This document shows, piece by piece, positions 1 through 9,744 of a stretch of 64,000 nucleotides of DNA. The position numbers and the translations under genes are program-made. Under the pieces are notes generated by a model. It was not told the DNA's origin, did not search any database, and saw only the letters and a list, made by a program, of their open reading frames with translations. Numbering within the stretch: the stretch's first letter is position 1; each line of letters opens with the position of its first letter. This DNA comes from Zelonia costaricensis (taxonomy: Eukaryota > Euglenozoa > Kinetoplastea > Trypanosomatida > Trypanosomatidae): assembly GCA_030849075.1 (NCBI GenBank), contig JASAOO010003493.1, positions 1 to 64,000 of the forward strand, read 5' to 3'.

Positions 1-637
1 GGGGGAGGGGAGGGGAGGGAGGTGCGGCGGCGGTGGCAAACGCAGTGAGCTGAGGTGAGGCGAGCGCGCGTGTATAGGGCGTTCAGTGATTACGAGGCAA
101 AGGAGGACGGAGAAATCGGGCAGGGGGCACAGCGGGTGCAAGCGGTAGCTGAAAGAACCACAACGAACGCAGTCTGGAGGACAGGGTTGACGTACACTGA
201 CATGCTGCACAGGGTTTGCACGCCGTTCGTGTGCGGGTTGGTGTGCCGTGCGTTGAGGTAAAGCAGCGTGGCGACAGAGAGAAGGGATTTGGTGGGTTTA
301 GTAGCCAGCAGAGCGATGCGCACGTGCGTGCAGACCGCGTCGTTGACACAAAGCTACGCGCAAGTGCAGGGGAGCCTGCCTCGACGTGCTCGATGTCTTT
401 TCCGTGTATCTCTCAGCAAGTCGCTCGCATGTAGCGATAGCGCGAGAGGGGACCGCCCGCGTTGAGCGTGGCGCCCGTTGGGGATGCCGTTGCAGGCTTG
501 TCGAGGTCGACTTTGTGCTTTTTTTTTTTGTGGAGGCCCCACTAGAGCAAACCGTGAGTCGATGCGAAAGCGAAACAGGAACAGGCCCACAAGACGAGAG
601 GATCAGCACGCGGTGTCCCACGTGAGGGCGGCGGGTG
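1..637 (-). other. Spacer downstream of the first small gene (3' UTR side)
   Basis: No supportable gene is seen. The first ~30 bases are G/A-rich on the plus strand, so they form a pyrimidine tract on the sense strand and may be the splice region of a gene beyond the window edge. A run of 11 T (519-529) reads as A11 on the sense strand, inside what should be the 3' UTR of the 112-residue gene. Confidence 0.5.
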
Positions 638-976
638 CTAGTGGCGGTCGGGCTGGATGTCGCTGGAGAAGGTCTCGCCCTCCAAAATCATCAGCTCCTC
701 TGCCTCACGTCGCAAGCGCATGCGGCGCAGCGCCTCCTCGCGCGCCCAATCCATGCGGCCGTTCAGCTTGGAGTAGTAGGCCCACACGGCAAACTCGACG
801 CCGAGCACGACAAGGGAGAGATGCCACATCTTCTCCCACATTGGCCAGTCGTCCCACTGGTAGCGGAACGTAGCGCGTGGGGTGTACGGGTACGGGTCAC
901 CGTCCCCCCACGCCAGGCGGCGGAACTTGGACCGCCGGAAGGCCATCTTGGCCATCTTCTGATTCCACCCGGTCAT
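638..976 (-). CDS. Small single-pass membrane protein, possibly mitochondrial
   Basis: This 112-residue protein starts at an ATG (974-976). I do not recognise a named family. The N-terminus is basic and short (K/R at residues 7-19). An aromatic patch rich in Trp, Tyr and Pro follows, then one hydrophobic helix at about residues 50-69 (MWHLSLVVLGVEFAVWAYYS). A charged, probably helical tail of Arg/Glu repeats runs from about 75 to 100. A short basic head, one membrane helix and a charged amphipathic tail are typical of accessory subunits of inner-membrane respiratory complexes, so that is the working guess. It could equally be another small organellar membrane protein. The reading frame is intact, and codon use resembles the neighbours. 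Confidence 0.7.
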   Translation of the reverse strand: MTGWNQKMAKMAFRRSKFRRLAWGDGDPYPYTPRATFRYQWDDWPMWEKMWHLSLVVLGVEFAVWAYYSKLNGRMDWAREEALRRMRLRREAEELMILEGETFSSDIQPDRH

Positions 977-2555
977 GGTTCTCTCCGCCGACTACAGGCT
1001 CGTTTGAGCAAGGTTGAGGATGGATGCTAAACTGCTACAGATTCGCGACCCGAGCTTCTCCCGGTGCGGGCGCGTGGCTACGCTAGTGGATGTCTAGTTG
1101 TTGGCTTCTGTACTATGCTGTGCGCCTCCGTGGCGGCTACGGTGAGCGGCGAAGCAGGATAACGCTTCCTTCCTGTCTACCTGACCAGTACGCGGTCGGC
1201 AGTGGCGGTGAGCCGGTTCCGGTGAAGGCAAAAAAGGGGACCGGAGAGAACGGCAGTGACGGTCATCCAGGTCATTGAAGAGGGCGCCGCCTTGACCCCA
1301 CGCATGGAGAAGGCGTAGTGGCCGTTGAAAGGGACGGGACAGGGGGGGGGGAGGAGGAGAAGGCCGGACCCGAGCTATCGTCGGCACGCCACGACCCAAA
1401 GGCTCGCGGTACGGTGCTGCCGCCCGGCCGCACTGCACGCCTGGTGGCGAGCGCAGGAAAGACATCGCACCGGCAGCGCCCTCCTCTGCTGCTCCGGTGC
1501 GAGGCTCGACTGTTGTACACGTCCGGTGGCCGCGTTGCAGCCCCGTACAGCCCCGCGGACACGCAACGCGCGGTGACGGAGGAAGGAGCGGGCAGCAACG
1601 GCCCGCAGCCCGCCGTAGCGCCTGCCAGCCTTTGCCTCTGCACTTGTTGTTTTGCAAGCGAGCACGCATTTGACGAGGTGAACGGTGAACCCAGACTCCG
1701 CAACCGCAGCCACACATGGCCCAAGAGAAAACAGAATCCCGACTGCGCCAGCGCTGCAACAGCAAACGAGAAGCAAAAAGAGTGAAAAACCGGTGCCGCT
1801 GAGAACGCTGCACCCTGGACAGATATAGACACGCAAATTGTGAATGAGAGGCGTACGGAGAGCGCGCGGCGACGCGACCAACAGGCTTGTCGGCGGCGGC
1901 GCGCTGCCTCTTCGCCTGCCAGATTCCCGCGTGCAGCTCGTGCTGCGTCACGACCCGCAACCGCGCAGGATACCCTTCCGCCCCCCTCACGCACAGACAC
2001 GCGAGAAGAAGGCAACGCACCTCGCTCTTCTCGCGGAAAGGTACAAAGACAAAAAAGACCAACGAGCCAGCACGCATCACAATTAGGACCCGATTTGCCC
2101 GCGCACACACACACGCAGTAGCCACGTGCACATGCACTACGCCAGCGCCGACCGGTGTGGCGCGCTGGCACTCGCCACCTTTCATTGGCATGGCTAAGAC
2201 TCAGAAGAAAGGAGGGAGGCGGCCTCTCCCGCTCTACGCCACCTGCGTTTGTCCGCCACCGCTGTTCGCGACTTGCACAGCCCAAATGGAGTCGCGGAGC
2301 AGGCAGCAAAAAGGACGTGCACCACGGGTCATACAAGGAGAACAACAACAGCAAAAGAAAGGAAGTCAATCACACAAACACACACGCCTGCCCCCCTCCC
2401 CCCCCCGCACCAAACGCCTCGAGGGGCACACAAACAGACGTCAGGACTACGAAGGCACGGAAGCATAGTGGGGTGGAGACGGCCAGCACACGCGACAGAA
2501 ACAAGTGCATGCCATGCCCTCCTTCCCCCCTCGCACCGCACGTGACAGTGCCGCT
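977..2555 (-). other. Long spacer between the alpha-COP gene and the small membrane protein gene
   Basis: This 1.58 kb stretch is the longest spacer in the window. It should hold the alpha-COP 3' UTR and the leader of the small gene. A purine run on the plus strand at 1331-1362 is a sense-strand pyrimidine tract; the first AG after it on the sense strand lies at about 1291. Two overlapping open frames of 365 codons (1094-2191 and 1272-2369, minus strand) have compositions typical of non-coding GC-rich DNA, with no domains and poor hydrophobic patterning. C-rich and CA-rich runs occur at about 2374-2405. Confidence 0.55.
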
Positions 2556-5500
2556 CTACACGCGGTTTACGAGGCCGGCGCAGTCGACGCCGATGCGGGC
2601 CAGGTTGCAGACCGGGCACAGCGTGCCCTTGAAAGAGGGCTCCGCTGGCGAGAGACAGTAACTGCAGCGAACAGGGTTCACGACACCCTTGTACATGGGC
2701 TTGTAGCTGGCCGAGCACATCACGAACGGGTTCCGCTCATCGTAGTCGATCTGCACGGCGTTGGTCGGGTTCCGGTCGGCCTCGGCGATGATGGCGGCCG
2801 CCTGCTGTGCCTTGTTCTTGGGTGGGTCCTGCTCAAGAAGGCGGCGCGCCACGTCTGCTGCGGTCTTGATGTTCTTCTGCTTGTACGCCTTGCTCATCGC
2901 CTGCGACAGCGCCAGCGTCATGTGCGCGCGGTGGAGTCGGAAGTGGGTGAAGTACAGGGCCAGCTGCAGCGACTCCGCGGAGGCGGCGTTCAAGGTGCGC
3001 AGGTGCAGCTGCAGCGCCAGCGCGCGGGTGTACTCCGGGGCCACCGCCATAATCTCGCGCAGCGTCGCCTTCTGCTGGTCGTCCTTGACTACAGTGACGA
3101 CGGCGAGGTGCAAGATGCTGCGGAACACCTCCAGCGCCTCACCAAACTTGCCTTCCACGAAAAGTTGGTACCCGACGCGCAGCTTCTCGGCGAGCACCGG
3201 CATGAAGTCCGGCAACGCCGGTGCGCTGCGCGCGTCCACCTCACTCTCGGGCGGCTGCGTCGACGTTGCGAAAACGCTGCACGGGCCGCTCGGCGTCGGC
3301 CGGCACGCGTTCACGGCGGCCCACAGCTGCATCATGTACGGCTTCAGCGGCGCCGGGTCGGCCAGACCGATCTGCCGCTGCAGCAGCCGAAGCGCCGTCT
3401 GGAAGGACCCGGCGGCGACATGGAAAGCGGGCAGGCTGTACGCATCGGCCCATGACTGCGAGATCGGCGGGTACTCGCGCGGGACGACGTAGCCACTGCC
3501 GGTCGCACCCGCGCCGCCAGCGGACGGCAACGCGGTGGACACGTCGATGTCAAGGTCGTCGTCCCAGCCGCCGCCCTCGCCGTCGTCCCCCATGGCCGCC
3601 GCGTCGCCCTCGCCCGGGCCGGCGCCGTTGGCCAGCGCGTCGTTTTCGTCCTCGTCGTCGTCCCAGCCGGCGCCGGCGGCGACGTCCTCGTCGAGGTCGG
3701 GCTGCGCGACAGCGTCCAGCTGACCCGGCTCTTTTAGCAGCCGCGCAAACACGGACTCCTGCACCTGCAGCATCGGCCAGTTGTCCGTGGCCGGCTCGAC
3801 CGTGCGGCGGCGCGGGGCGGGGTGGAAGCGCTGCGTCTGCACGCGCGCCGCCACGTCGGGCTCCATGCGCTCCAGCAACTGCGCCGCGAGCTCATCGAGG
3901 CCGTGCGACTTGGCCGTCACGTACGCGAGCGGCAGCTGGTTCGCCTTGCTCAGGATGTCGACGCGCTGCTTCGCGTCGCCCACGTACATGCCGTAGTGTA
4001 GCTTGAAGTTGTCGTCGCGCGTCGAGTCGACGAGGCTGGCAATCGAGGCGGTGTTGCCCGTCAAGAGGGCCAGCAGGCCCGTGGCGTAGAAGTTGCCGGC
4101 CTTGCTGCTCGCGAACTGGGCGAGCTGAATGTCGCCAAAGCGGGTGGCGGTGTCGGCAAGGCGGCGCCAGATGGCTGGCTGATTGAGCTCGATCGCGGTG
4201 GACTTGGCGATGTCGATGGCACCGCACTCGACGGCGAGGTTGAAGCGGGTGAGCGGATCGCTGACAAAGTGGAGGGCGATCTCGGAGTGGCCGTGCTTGT
4301 GCAGATAGCCGACCAGCGCCTGGCCCTTGAGCTTGCCTTGCTGGATGATGCGGATCAGGTCGCGGTACGACTGCTGCTGCAGCTTGAGCTTGAAGTTCAG
4401 CTCGGCGTTGTCGAGCTCCTTGCGCAGCACGCGACCATCACGCGTCAGCACGTAGATCGTGTCGCCGACGGCGCGCACGAGGTAGACGACGTTCTTGAGC
4501 GTGCTGATCGTGCTTGTCTCGCCGTTGCGCAGGTTGCAGTACTTGAGGTGGTCGGATGTGGTGAAGTACATGACGTCGCGCGTCTCGTCGAAGGCGGCGG
4601 ACTTGATGCGGGCCGACGACTCCGCCACCGACGCGATGGGCTTCAGCCGCTTCGTCATGATCGTGACCGTGTTCTTCGCGATGAGGGCTACCTTGTTGAA
4701 GTCCTTGTCCCAGATGGCGTACCGCACGCCGGGTACCGTCGCCTCCGCCACGGCGCCGTGCTGCGCGACCTGGTATAGCAGGATCTTGTCCTCGCTCTGG
4801 CACAGGATGCACCCAACAGGACCGGCGAAGACGCGGCTGCACGACACGTCCGTCTGCAGCGGCTTCGCGCCGTTCTTGCCGACGTTGTGCATGCACAGCT
4901 TCCCGTTGGAGTCGACGTAGGCAAACTTGTGGCCACCAAAGAAGACGCCGTCGACGCCCTTGACGGTGGTGGTCACCGCACAGGTGGAGCCCGGTGCGGG
5001 CGAGGCGATCCACTCGAGCCGCGGGCCGCCGCCGACGTACGAGAGCACCACGCCACCCGTCGTTGGGCAGCACGACAGCGTGGTGGGTGGGTAGAACTGG
5101 TAGGCGACGGTGCAGCTGGTGACCGACTCCGTCTCGAAGCTGTACTTGTGCAGCTTGTTCTCGCACGTGTAGTAGAGCTGCGTGCCGTTGTGGATCGCGA
5201 AGGCCGGGCGCTCACGGGTCAACTTGAACACCTGCAGCCCCGCGTCGTGCCCGGTGGTGATCAGGTTGTGTGCCGGGTCGCAGGCCATGATCCAGTAGCG
5301 CTCCACCTCGCGGCGGAATGTCTGCACCGTCACGCCCGAGGACATGTGCACGACGCGAATGGTGCGGTCCTCGGCGCATGAGACGAGGTAGTCGTTCTTG
5401 TAGTACACGGCGCAGCAGACGTTGCCTGTGTGCCCGGTGAAGGTACGCGAGACGTAGCACGACGACCCCGACATCGTCCACAGCCGGACCGTGCGGTCGT

Positions 5501-6146
5501 CCGCCGCGGACAGCAGCAGGTCGCCGCACGGATGGAAGGCGACCCAGTTGACGCCCTTCTCGTGCCCCTCCAACTCGTAGCGCACCACAACATCGGTTGT
5601 GCCGAGCAGGTCCTGTGTGAGGCCGACCTCCTCCTTGCGGTGCCGGAGCGCCGAGATGTCCCACACCCGGATCGTCTTGTCAAGGCTGCCGGACACCACG
5701 AGGTCGCTGAACGGGTGGAACTGCGCGCACATAACGTAGTGGTTGTGTCCCGGAAGGCACGCGATGCTCTTGCGATTCTGCCAGTTCCAGATGCGGATGG
5801 TGAAGTCGTCGGAGCAGGACACGATCCAGGGCTGCTCACGGTGGAAGAACGTGGTGCGGACGTAGTCCATGTGCCCAGTGAGCGTGAAGAGGCAGCGGCG
5901 CAGCTTGTGGTTCCACACCTTGACGGTGTAGTCGTCGCCGCCCGTGACGAAGAGCGGCTGGTTGAGGTGGAAGTCGGCGCCACGCACCGCGCCAACGTGC
6001 TCCGTGTAGGTGTCGACACACGTGCTCATGCGGTAGTCCCAGATCTGCACCGCGCCATTGTGCAGGCCGCACAAGACCCAGGTCGCCGAGCTGTGCAGAG
6101 CCACCGCCTTCACTCTCGACGACCGGGCTTCGAACTTGGTCAGCAT
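2556..6146 (-). CDS. COPA: Coatomer subunit alpha (alpha-COP)
   Basis: Large subunit of the COPI coat, which buds vesicles for Golgi-to-ER and intra-Golgi transport. The 1196-residue product begins MLTKFEARSSRVK, the usual alpha-COP opening. At least six WD40 repeats fill about residues 1-320 and are followed by a second propeller-like region, a helical solenoid and an acidic linker (about 815-870) with two Trp-Asp-Asp-Asp motifs. The C-terminal COPI domain ends near NPFVMCSASYKPMYKG, closely matching other alpha-COPs. The length fits the family (about 1200). The ATG at 6144-6146 was preferred over an upstream in-frame TTG. A G14 run at 6247-6260 provides a sense-strand pyrimidine tract, with the first following AG at about 6205, predicting a leader of about 60 nt. 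Unusual: the last 40 residues hold a CxxC-x12-CxxC set (C1161, C1164, C1177, C1180). Confidence 0.97.
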   Translation of the reverse strand: MLTKFEARSSRVKAVALHSSATWVLCGLHNGAVQIWDYRMSTCVDTYTEHVGAVRGADFHLNQPLFVTGGDDYTVKVWNHKLRRCLFTLTGHMDYVRTTFFHREQPWIVSCSDDFTIRIWNWQNRKSIACLPGHNHYVMCAQFHPFSDLVVSGSLDKTIRVWDISALRHRKEEVGLTQDLLGTTDVVVRYELEGHEKGVNWVAFHPCGDLLLSAADDRTVRLWTMSGSSCYVSRTFTGHTGNVCCAVYYKNDYLVSCAEDRTIRVVHMSSGVTVQTFRREVERYWIMACDPAHNLITTGHDAGLQVFKLTRERPAFAIHNGTQLYYTCENKLHKYSFETESVTSCTVAYQFYPPTTLSCCPTTGGVVLSYVGGGPRLEWIASPAPGSTCAVTTTVKGVDGVFFGGHKFAYVDSNGKLCMHNVGKNGAKPLQTDVSCSRVFAGPVGCILCQSEDKILLYQVAQHGAVAEATVPGVRYAIWDKDFNKVALIAKNTVTIMTKRLKPIASVAESSARIKSAAFDETRDVMYFTTSDHLKYCNLRNGETSTISTLKNVVYLVRAVGDTIYVLTRDGRVLRKELDNAELNFKLKLQQQSYRDLIRIIQQGKLKGQALVGYLHKHGHSEIALHFVSDPLTRFNLAVECGAIDIAKSTAIELNQPAIWRRLADTATRFGDIQLAQFASSKAGNFYATGLLALLTGNTASIASLVDSTRDDNFKLHYGMYVGDAKQRVDILSKANQLPLAYVTAKSHGLDELAAQLLERMEPDVAARVQTQRFHPAPRRRTVEPATDNWPMLQVQESVFARLLKEPGQLDAVAQPDLDEDVAAGAGWDDDEDENDALANGAGPGEGDAAAMGDDGEGGGWDDDLDIDVSTALPSAGGAGATGSGYVVPREYPPISQSWADAYSLPAFHVAAGSFQTALRLLQRQIGLADPAPLKPYMMQLWAAVNACRPTPSGPCSVFATSTQPPESEVDARSAPALPDFMPVLAEKLRVGYQLFVEGKFGEALEVFRSILHLAVVTVVKDDQQKATLREIMAVAPEYTRALALQLHLRTLNAASAESLQLALYFTHFRLHRAHMTLALSQAMSKAYKQKNIKTAADVARRLLEQDPPKNKAQQAAAIIAEADRNPTNAVQIDYDERNPFVMCSASYKPMYKGVVNPVRCSYCLSPAEPSFKGTLCPVCNLARIGVDCAGLVNRV

Positions 6147-6930
6147 CGCGCCGCGCCTTTTTTCAGTTTTCAAGGAGTCAATGGAATGCAACGGTTGCCT
6201 TGCGCTTCAGAGAGGAGTGGAAACCGAAGCGGAAGGGCGGAAGGGAGGGGGGGGGGGGGGCGGAGGATGGGGAGACGGCTGGCGGCGCTGAAGAGATCCG
6301 ACCTCGCTGTGGTGAGTGCAGTCCACTGGAAAGGGTACGCAGTCGCGATAGCGGGTGGGCCCGAGTAGCGGAGTGGCTTCCGCCAGGACAGAGAGAAAGA
6401 AGGATGTGCGAACAGGCGAGACGAGGAAGGGGCTCACACGCGGTACCACTTGTAGACGCGCGCACACCACCCGGAAGAAAACAAAGCACAATGACGACGT
6501 GTAAAACGAAAGAAAGGCAACACTTCCCATGGAGGCGGCGCGAAAAAGTGTACAAAGCGCGTGGTGCCAGAGGCGGTGGGTGGGTGGGTGGGGGGAAGAG
6601 GGAGAGTCGGACAGTAACGCGAGGGCGTTAGAGGAGGGGAGCGTGGCATGGCAGTAGTTCGAGATGCAGGGCGGGTGAGAGAGGCGCGCGCGGGAGAGAG
6701 TGGCTCTGCCTTCATCAAGTTCGTTTTTCTTTGTTCGGTCGGCAAAGAGGGGGTGTCGGGTGGGAGGGGAGGGGCCTGTGGGAAGCGCGTCCCGTTTTTT
6801 TTGTTTTGGTCTTTTGCGCTGCGTCGGCACTGGCGGAGGCCGCCGAAGTCTCCACGAAGGGAAGCTGAGCCACGAGCTGAAGCAGGAAACGCGGGCCGCC
6901 ATGGCCGTGCCGCCGCATCGCTCTTCAGCG
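6147..6930 (-). other. Spacer with likely splice region of the alpha-COP gene
   Basis: No gene is supported here. The strongest sense-strand pyrimidine tract is the G/A run at about 6229-6260 on the plus strand, within 120 bases of the alpha-COP ATG. The rest should be the 3' UTR of the DHHC gene, with scattered G-rich runs at 6583-6604 and 6739-6775. Confidence 0.6.
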
Positions 6931-7707
6931 TCATGCGTTCGCAACAGCCCCGGCAGTGACCACCACAGAAGTGTGGGCGAAGTGCGGGTCCAGCGCTGAG
7001 GCCAGAAACGCTCTGCACGATGAGGCCGAGCCGCGCCCCTTCCGGCGCCGCACAGACCCCCGTCCGCGACACACGAGATACGTGTAGAGTCCGCCAAGAA
7101 ACCAGGAGGCCGCTCCGCCTTGCGCCACGGCGGCAATCAGCGCTACGAGGGTCAGGGTACGCGGTGAGCCGACTGCGGTGAGTGCGGCATCCTTGAGCGC
7201 GCTCGGCGTGGCCCAAAAGCGGCCGTGCGCGGTGTAGTAGTCCCGCATGCCGACGGTGAGGTAGACGGCTCCCTCGGCCGCTGCGAGAGTGGCGAGCACG
7301 GCGGCGCAGAGGAGGAAGAAGATGAAGTAGTGCATGTTGCCGCGACCGATGCACGCGCCGAGGGCACCGCAGTGGTGGTCGAAGTCGTCCACCTCGAGAC
7401 CGCAGTGTGCGCAGAAGCAGCTTAGCTCCGTCGGTGCGGCCACGAAGCCGGGGTCGGAGACGAGCACGAGAAAGAGCAGCACCTCGAGCACCACACACAA
7501 CACCAACTCGATGAGGACCAGCAGGAGCAGCGAGGTGTCGGCCAGCAGCGCGGCGAAGCGCGGCGTCAGCAGCACCAGGGCAAGATGGAGATAAGCCACT
7601 GGCGGGAGCACTAGCATCAGGAGCGGTCCGCCCAGACACTCTCGGGCTACGTTGAAGCCGCAAATGGTGCGGCGCCCTTCGCCAGCCGGTCCGGTGCGGG
7701 TGTGCAT
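6931..7707 (-). CDS. DHHC-type protein S-acyltransferase (palmitoyltransferase)
   Basis: Predicted to attach palmitate to cysteines of membrane-associated proteins, probably at Golgi, endosomal or plasma membranes. The 258-residue product has four membrane helices (about 29-49, 59-83, 127-150, 184-212), a DPG motif (85-87) after the second, and the catalytic DHHC at 110-113 followed by C119, N124 and F128. This is the standard order TM-TM-DHHC loop-TM-TM. The frame extends upstream to 8040, but that part crosses a pyrimidine tract and has no family features. The ATG at 7705-7707 lies about 75 nt past an AG (about 7782) following the tract at 7792-7838, so it was chosen. Unusual: the cysteine-rich region is short, retaining only C97, C99 and C102 before DHHC, and the tail lacks an obvious TTxE motif. 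Confidence 0.85.
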   Translation of the reverse strand: MHTRTGPAGEGRRTICGFNVARECLGGPLLMLVLPPVAYLHLALVLLTPRFAALLADTSLLLLVLIELVLCVVLEVLLFLVLVSDPGFVAAPTELSCFCAHCGLEVDDFDHHCGALGACIGRGNMHYFIFFLLCAAVLATLAAAEGAVYLTVGMRDYYTAHGRFWATPSALKDAALTAVGSPRTLTLVALIAAVAQGGAASWFLGGLYTYLVCRGRGSVRRRKGRGSASSCRAFLASALDPHFAHTSVVVTAGAVANA

Positions 7708-9045
7708 GTGCCACCAACGCAGCGTGCACTGGAAAACGGCGGAGGAAGAGGCGACACAGCGGAAAGGGACGGAGCCGGCCGCTGCGTGCGGTGAAGGGGT
7801 GGCGCGGAGAGGGGCGGGAGGAGGGAAGGGGTGGGCGGCAGCGGGATCCGTGCAAAGAGCGGAGAGCGCATACGAGGGGAGGTAAAGCAGCCATACAAAA
7901 GTCGGACGGAGGCACGTGCGTCTGTGTGCCTCTCGTGGACGCTTTGAAACGGCCGCGTGCCTTCGACAGATCGCGGTGCCAGGTTGCACGCAGAGGGGTC
8001 CTGCGGAGCCGCGGTGGCGCCGTAGCGGCCGTGCAAGCACGACGCCGCTGTTGCGATACCCCTTCCAGCACTTCGTCAGACAGCAATTTGCACCACCGTC
8101 GCTTCACGGTTTGGAAGACGGGCTGCGATGACTTATCGCTGATAGCTGACGCGATGGCGAAGTGACGGGGCTGACGAGGGAGGTCGTGGTGGTGGCTCCG
8201 CGCCACGCGACGGTTGCACCACGTGCGGGAGCAAACACCTTGCTGGGGCGGTGGTGCCTCACGTGGTACAACTCGCATTCATGTGACTGTTTCGTTTGTT
8301 TGTTTTTTTCTGCTTCAGTATTAATCAGGTTGGTGCTGTTATGTCAACCATCGCGCCTGTTAGGATTAGCGCAGCCACTGCGGACACGAAGGAGCGGCCG
8401 TCCCCTCTCCGCACCACACCCCTGTTTTTATTCGACCAGCCGCCTCGACATCCTCTGGACTCGCGTGTGGTCAGAAAGAAGTGCAACAGGCGATGGAGGG
8501 GTACGGAGCTCTTTGCGTCGCTGATGACTTTCTGCGCCTCTGCGGCTCACGTGCCGTTTGTGTTTGTATTTGCGTAGTTTTGTGGCTGGTTGATGTTTGC
8601 CTGCATTCCCGCTTGTTTTTCTTTCTCCCACGATGACCACTTTGGCACGCAACTGACAGGCAACGTTCCCCTTCTCCGCCCCGTCCCCACTCGCGCATCT
8701 TGCTGCCCGCACTCTTGTGCCGGTCGTTCATTGAGAATGAGAGGAGATCCGAGTCTGTTGGTCAAGTAACGTCGCACGGAACGCGGCGCTGCGCAGCCCC
8801 CCCCCCCGACCCCGAGCGGAGGTCGGAATCCTGGCGCGCGGCTGCACGAGCTTCACACTACCCTGCCACCCCGCGTGGGACGCCGTTCGCCATCGCATGG
8901 CCGGCGCGGTGACTCAGACTGGGGGGGGAGGGGGAGTAGTCGAGGCGTGAAAGCACGAGGGCAGTGCGACACAGCAGTGCTACACACACACAGACACACG
9001 AAAAAAAAAAACAGAGAACTGAGTTGCGTGCGTTGCACGCACTTT
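7708..9045 (-). other. Spacer between the GAR1 and DHHC acyltransferase genes
   Basis: The purine run at 7792-7838 (plus strand) is the sense-strand pyrimidine tract for the DHHC gene. An A11 run at 9001-9011 (T11 on the sense strand) lies just past the GAR1 stop, next to a CA-rich stretch at about 8983-8999. A C10 run is near 8800. Open frames here are short and lack domain-like features. Confidence 0.55.
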
Positions 9046-9744
9046 CTAGTACCCGCGACCCCGACCACCAAACCCACGACCGCCACCATTGCCAAAGCTA
9101 CCGCGACCACCACCACCACCACCACCGAAGCTGCCGCGCCCGCCAAAGCCGCCGCGACCGCCGCGGTCACCACCGCCGAAGCCGCCACGACCGCCGCGGT
9201 CACCACCGCCAAAGCCGCCGCGCCCGCCGCGACCACCGCGGTCACCGCCACGGCCACCACCGCGTCCGCCACGTCCGCGCGGCTTCGGCGGATCGGTGAA
9301 CATGCGGAGCGGCGAGAACTGCGTGGCGGAGATGTACACCTTGTCGCCCTCGTTCAGCGACGCCGCCTGCACCCCCGGCGCGGGCTTCACCGAGAACATG
9401 ACATCCGTCGTGTTGCCAAGAATCTCCTCGATCTTGCCAATCTTGGCCTTGTTCTCCGTGTACACAAAGGCGTTGAAGCGCGGCACCTGGCCCTGCACCG
9501 TGACCTTGTAGACTAGCTCGCCCTCCGCGGCGTTCATGAACGTGCCAACCTCCTCGACGTGGTCCGGCGGGTCGGGCTCAGCTGAGTACCCGCCGCGGCC
9601 ACCACGACCGCCTCCGCGACCACCACCGAAGCCGCCTCCACCACGGCCGCCGCCAAAGCCGCCGCCGCCGCCGCCGCGCGGGCCGCCAAAGCCGCGACCA
9701 CCGCCGCGGTCACCGCCGCCACGTCCACCAAATCCACGGGGCAT
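9046..9744 (-). CDS. GAR1: GAR1, H/ACA snoRNP subunit 1
   Basis: Component of H/ACA ribonucleoproteins, which guide pseudouridylation of rRNA and other RNAs in the nucleolus. The 232-residue product has the classic three-part layout. A Gly/Arg-rich N-terminal domain covers residues 1-52. The conserved Gar1 core runs from about 58 to 155 and includes [15 protein letters not shown], a segment reading [10 protein letters not shown], and [12 protein letters not shown] second Gly/Arg-rich domain runs from about 156 to the end. The core matches eukaryotic Gar1 strongly. The ATG at 9742-9744 opens directly into the first GAR domain, as in other species. The second GAR domain is encoded by 33-base tandem repeats. 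A sense-strand pyrimidine tract lies about 110 bases upstream (9850-9876). Confidence 0.96.
   Translation of the reverse strand: MPRGFGGRGGGDRGGGRGFGGPRGGGGGGFGGGRGGGGFGGGRGGGRGGRGGYSAEPDPPDHVEEVGTFMNAAEGELVYKVTVQGQVPRFNAFVYTENKAKIGKIEEILGNTTDVMFSVKPAPGVQAASLNEGDKVYISATQFSPLRMFTDPPKPRGRGGRGGGRGGDRGGRGGRGGFGGGDRGGRGGFGGGDRGGRGGFGGRGSFGGGGGGGRGSFGNGGGRGFGGRGRGY
9146..9230 (-). repeat. 33-base tandem repeat encoding the C-terminal GAR domain of GAR1
   Basis: Two nearly perfect 33-base units (9146-9178 and 9179-9211) and the start of a third encode the 11-residue module [11 protein letters not shown]. The two full units differ at only a few bases. Such repeats can expand or contract in frame. 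Confidence 0.8.

Noticed and set aside
1094..2369. Two overlapping 365-codon minus-strand frames in the first long spacer
   Set aside because: They overlap each other, have non-coding composition and no conserved-looking segments.
6370..6400. TAGCGGAGTGG on the plus strand, a perfect tRNA/Pol III A-box match
   Set aside because: No B box or tRNA fold follows within a plausible distance.
7708..8040. 111-codon N-terminal extension of the DHHC protein
   Set aside because: It crosses a strong pyrimidine tract and carries no membrane or family features. The four-TM layout is complete from the ATG at 7705-7707.
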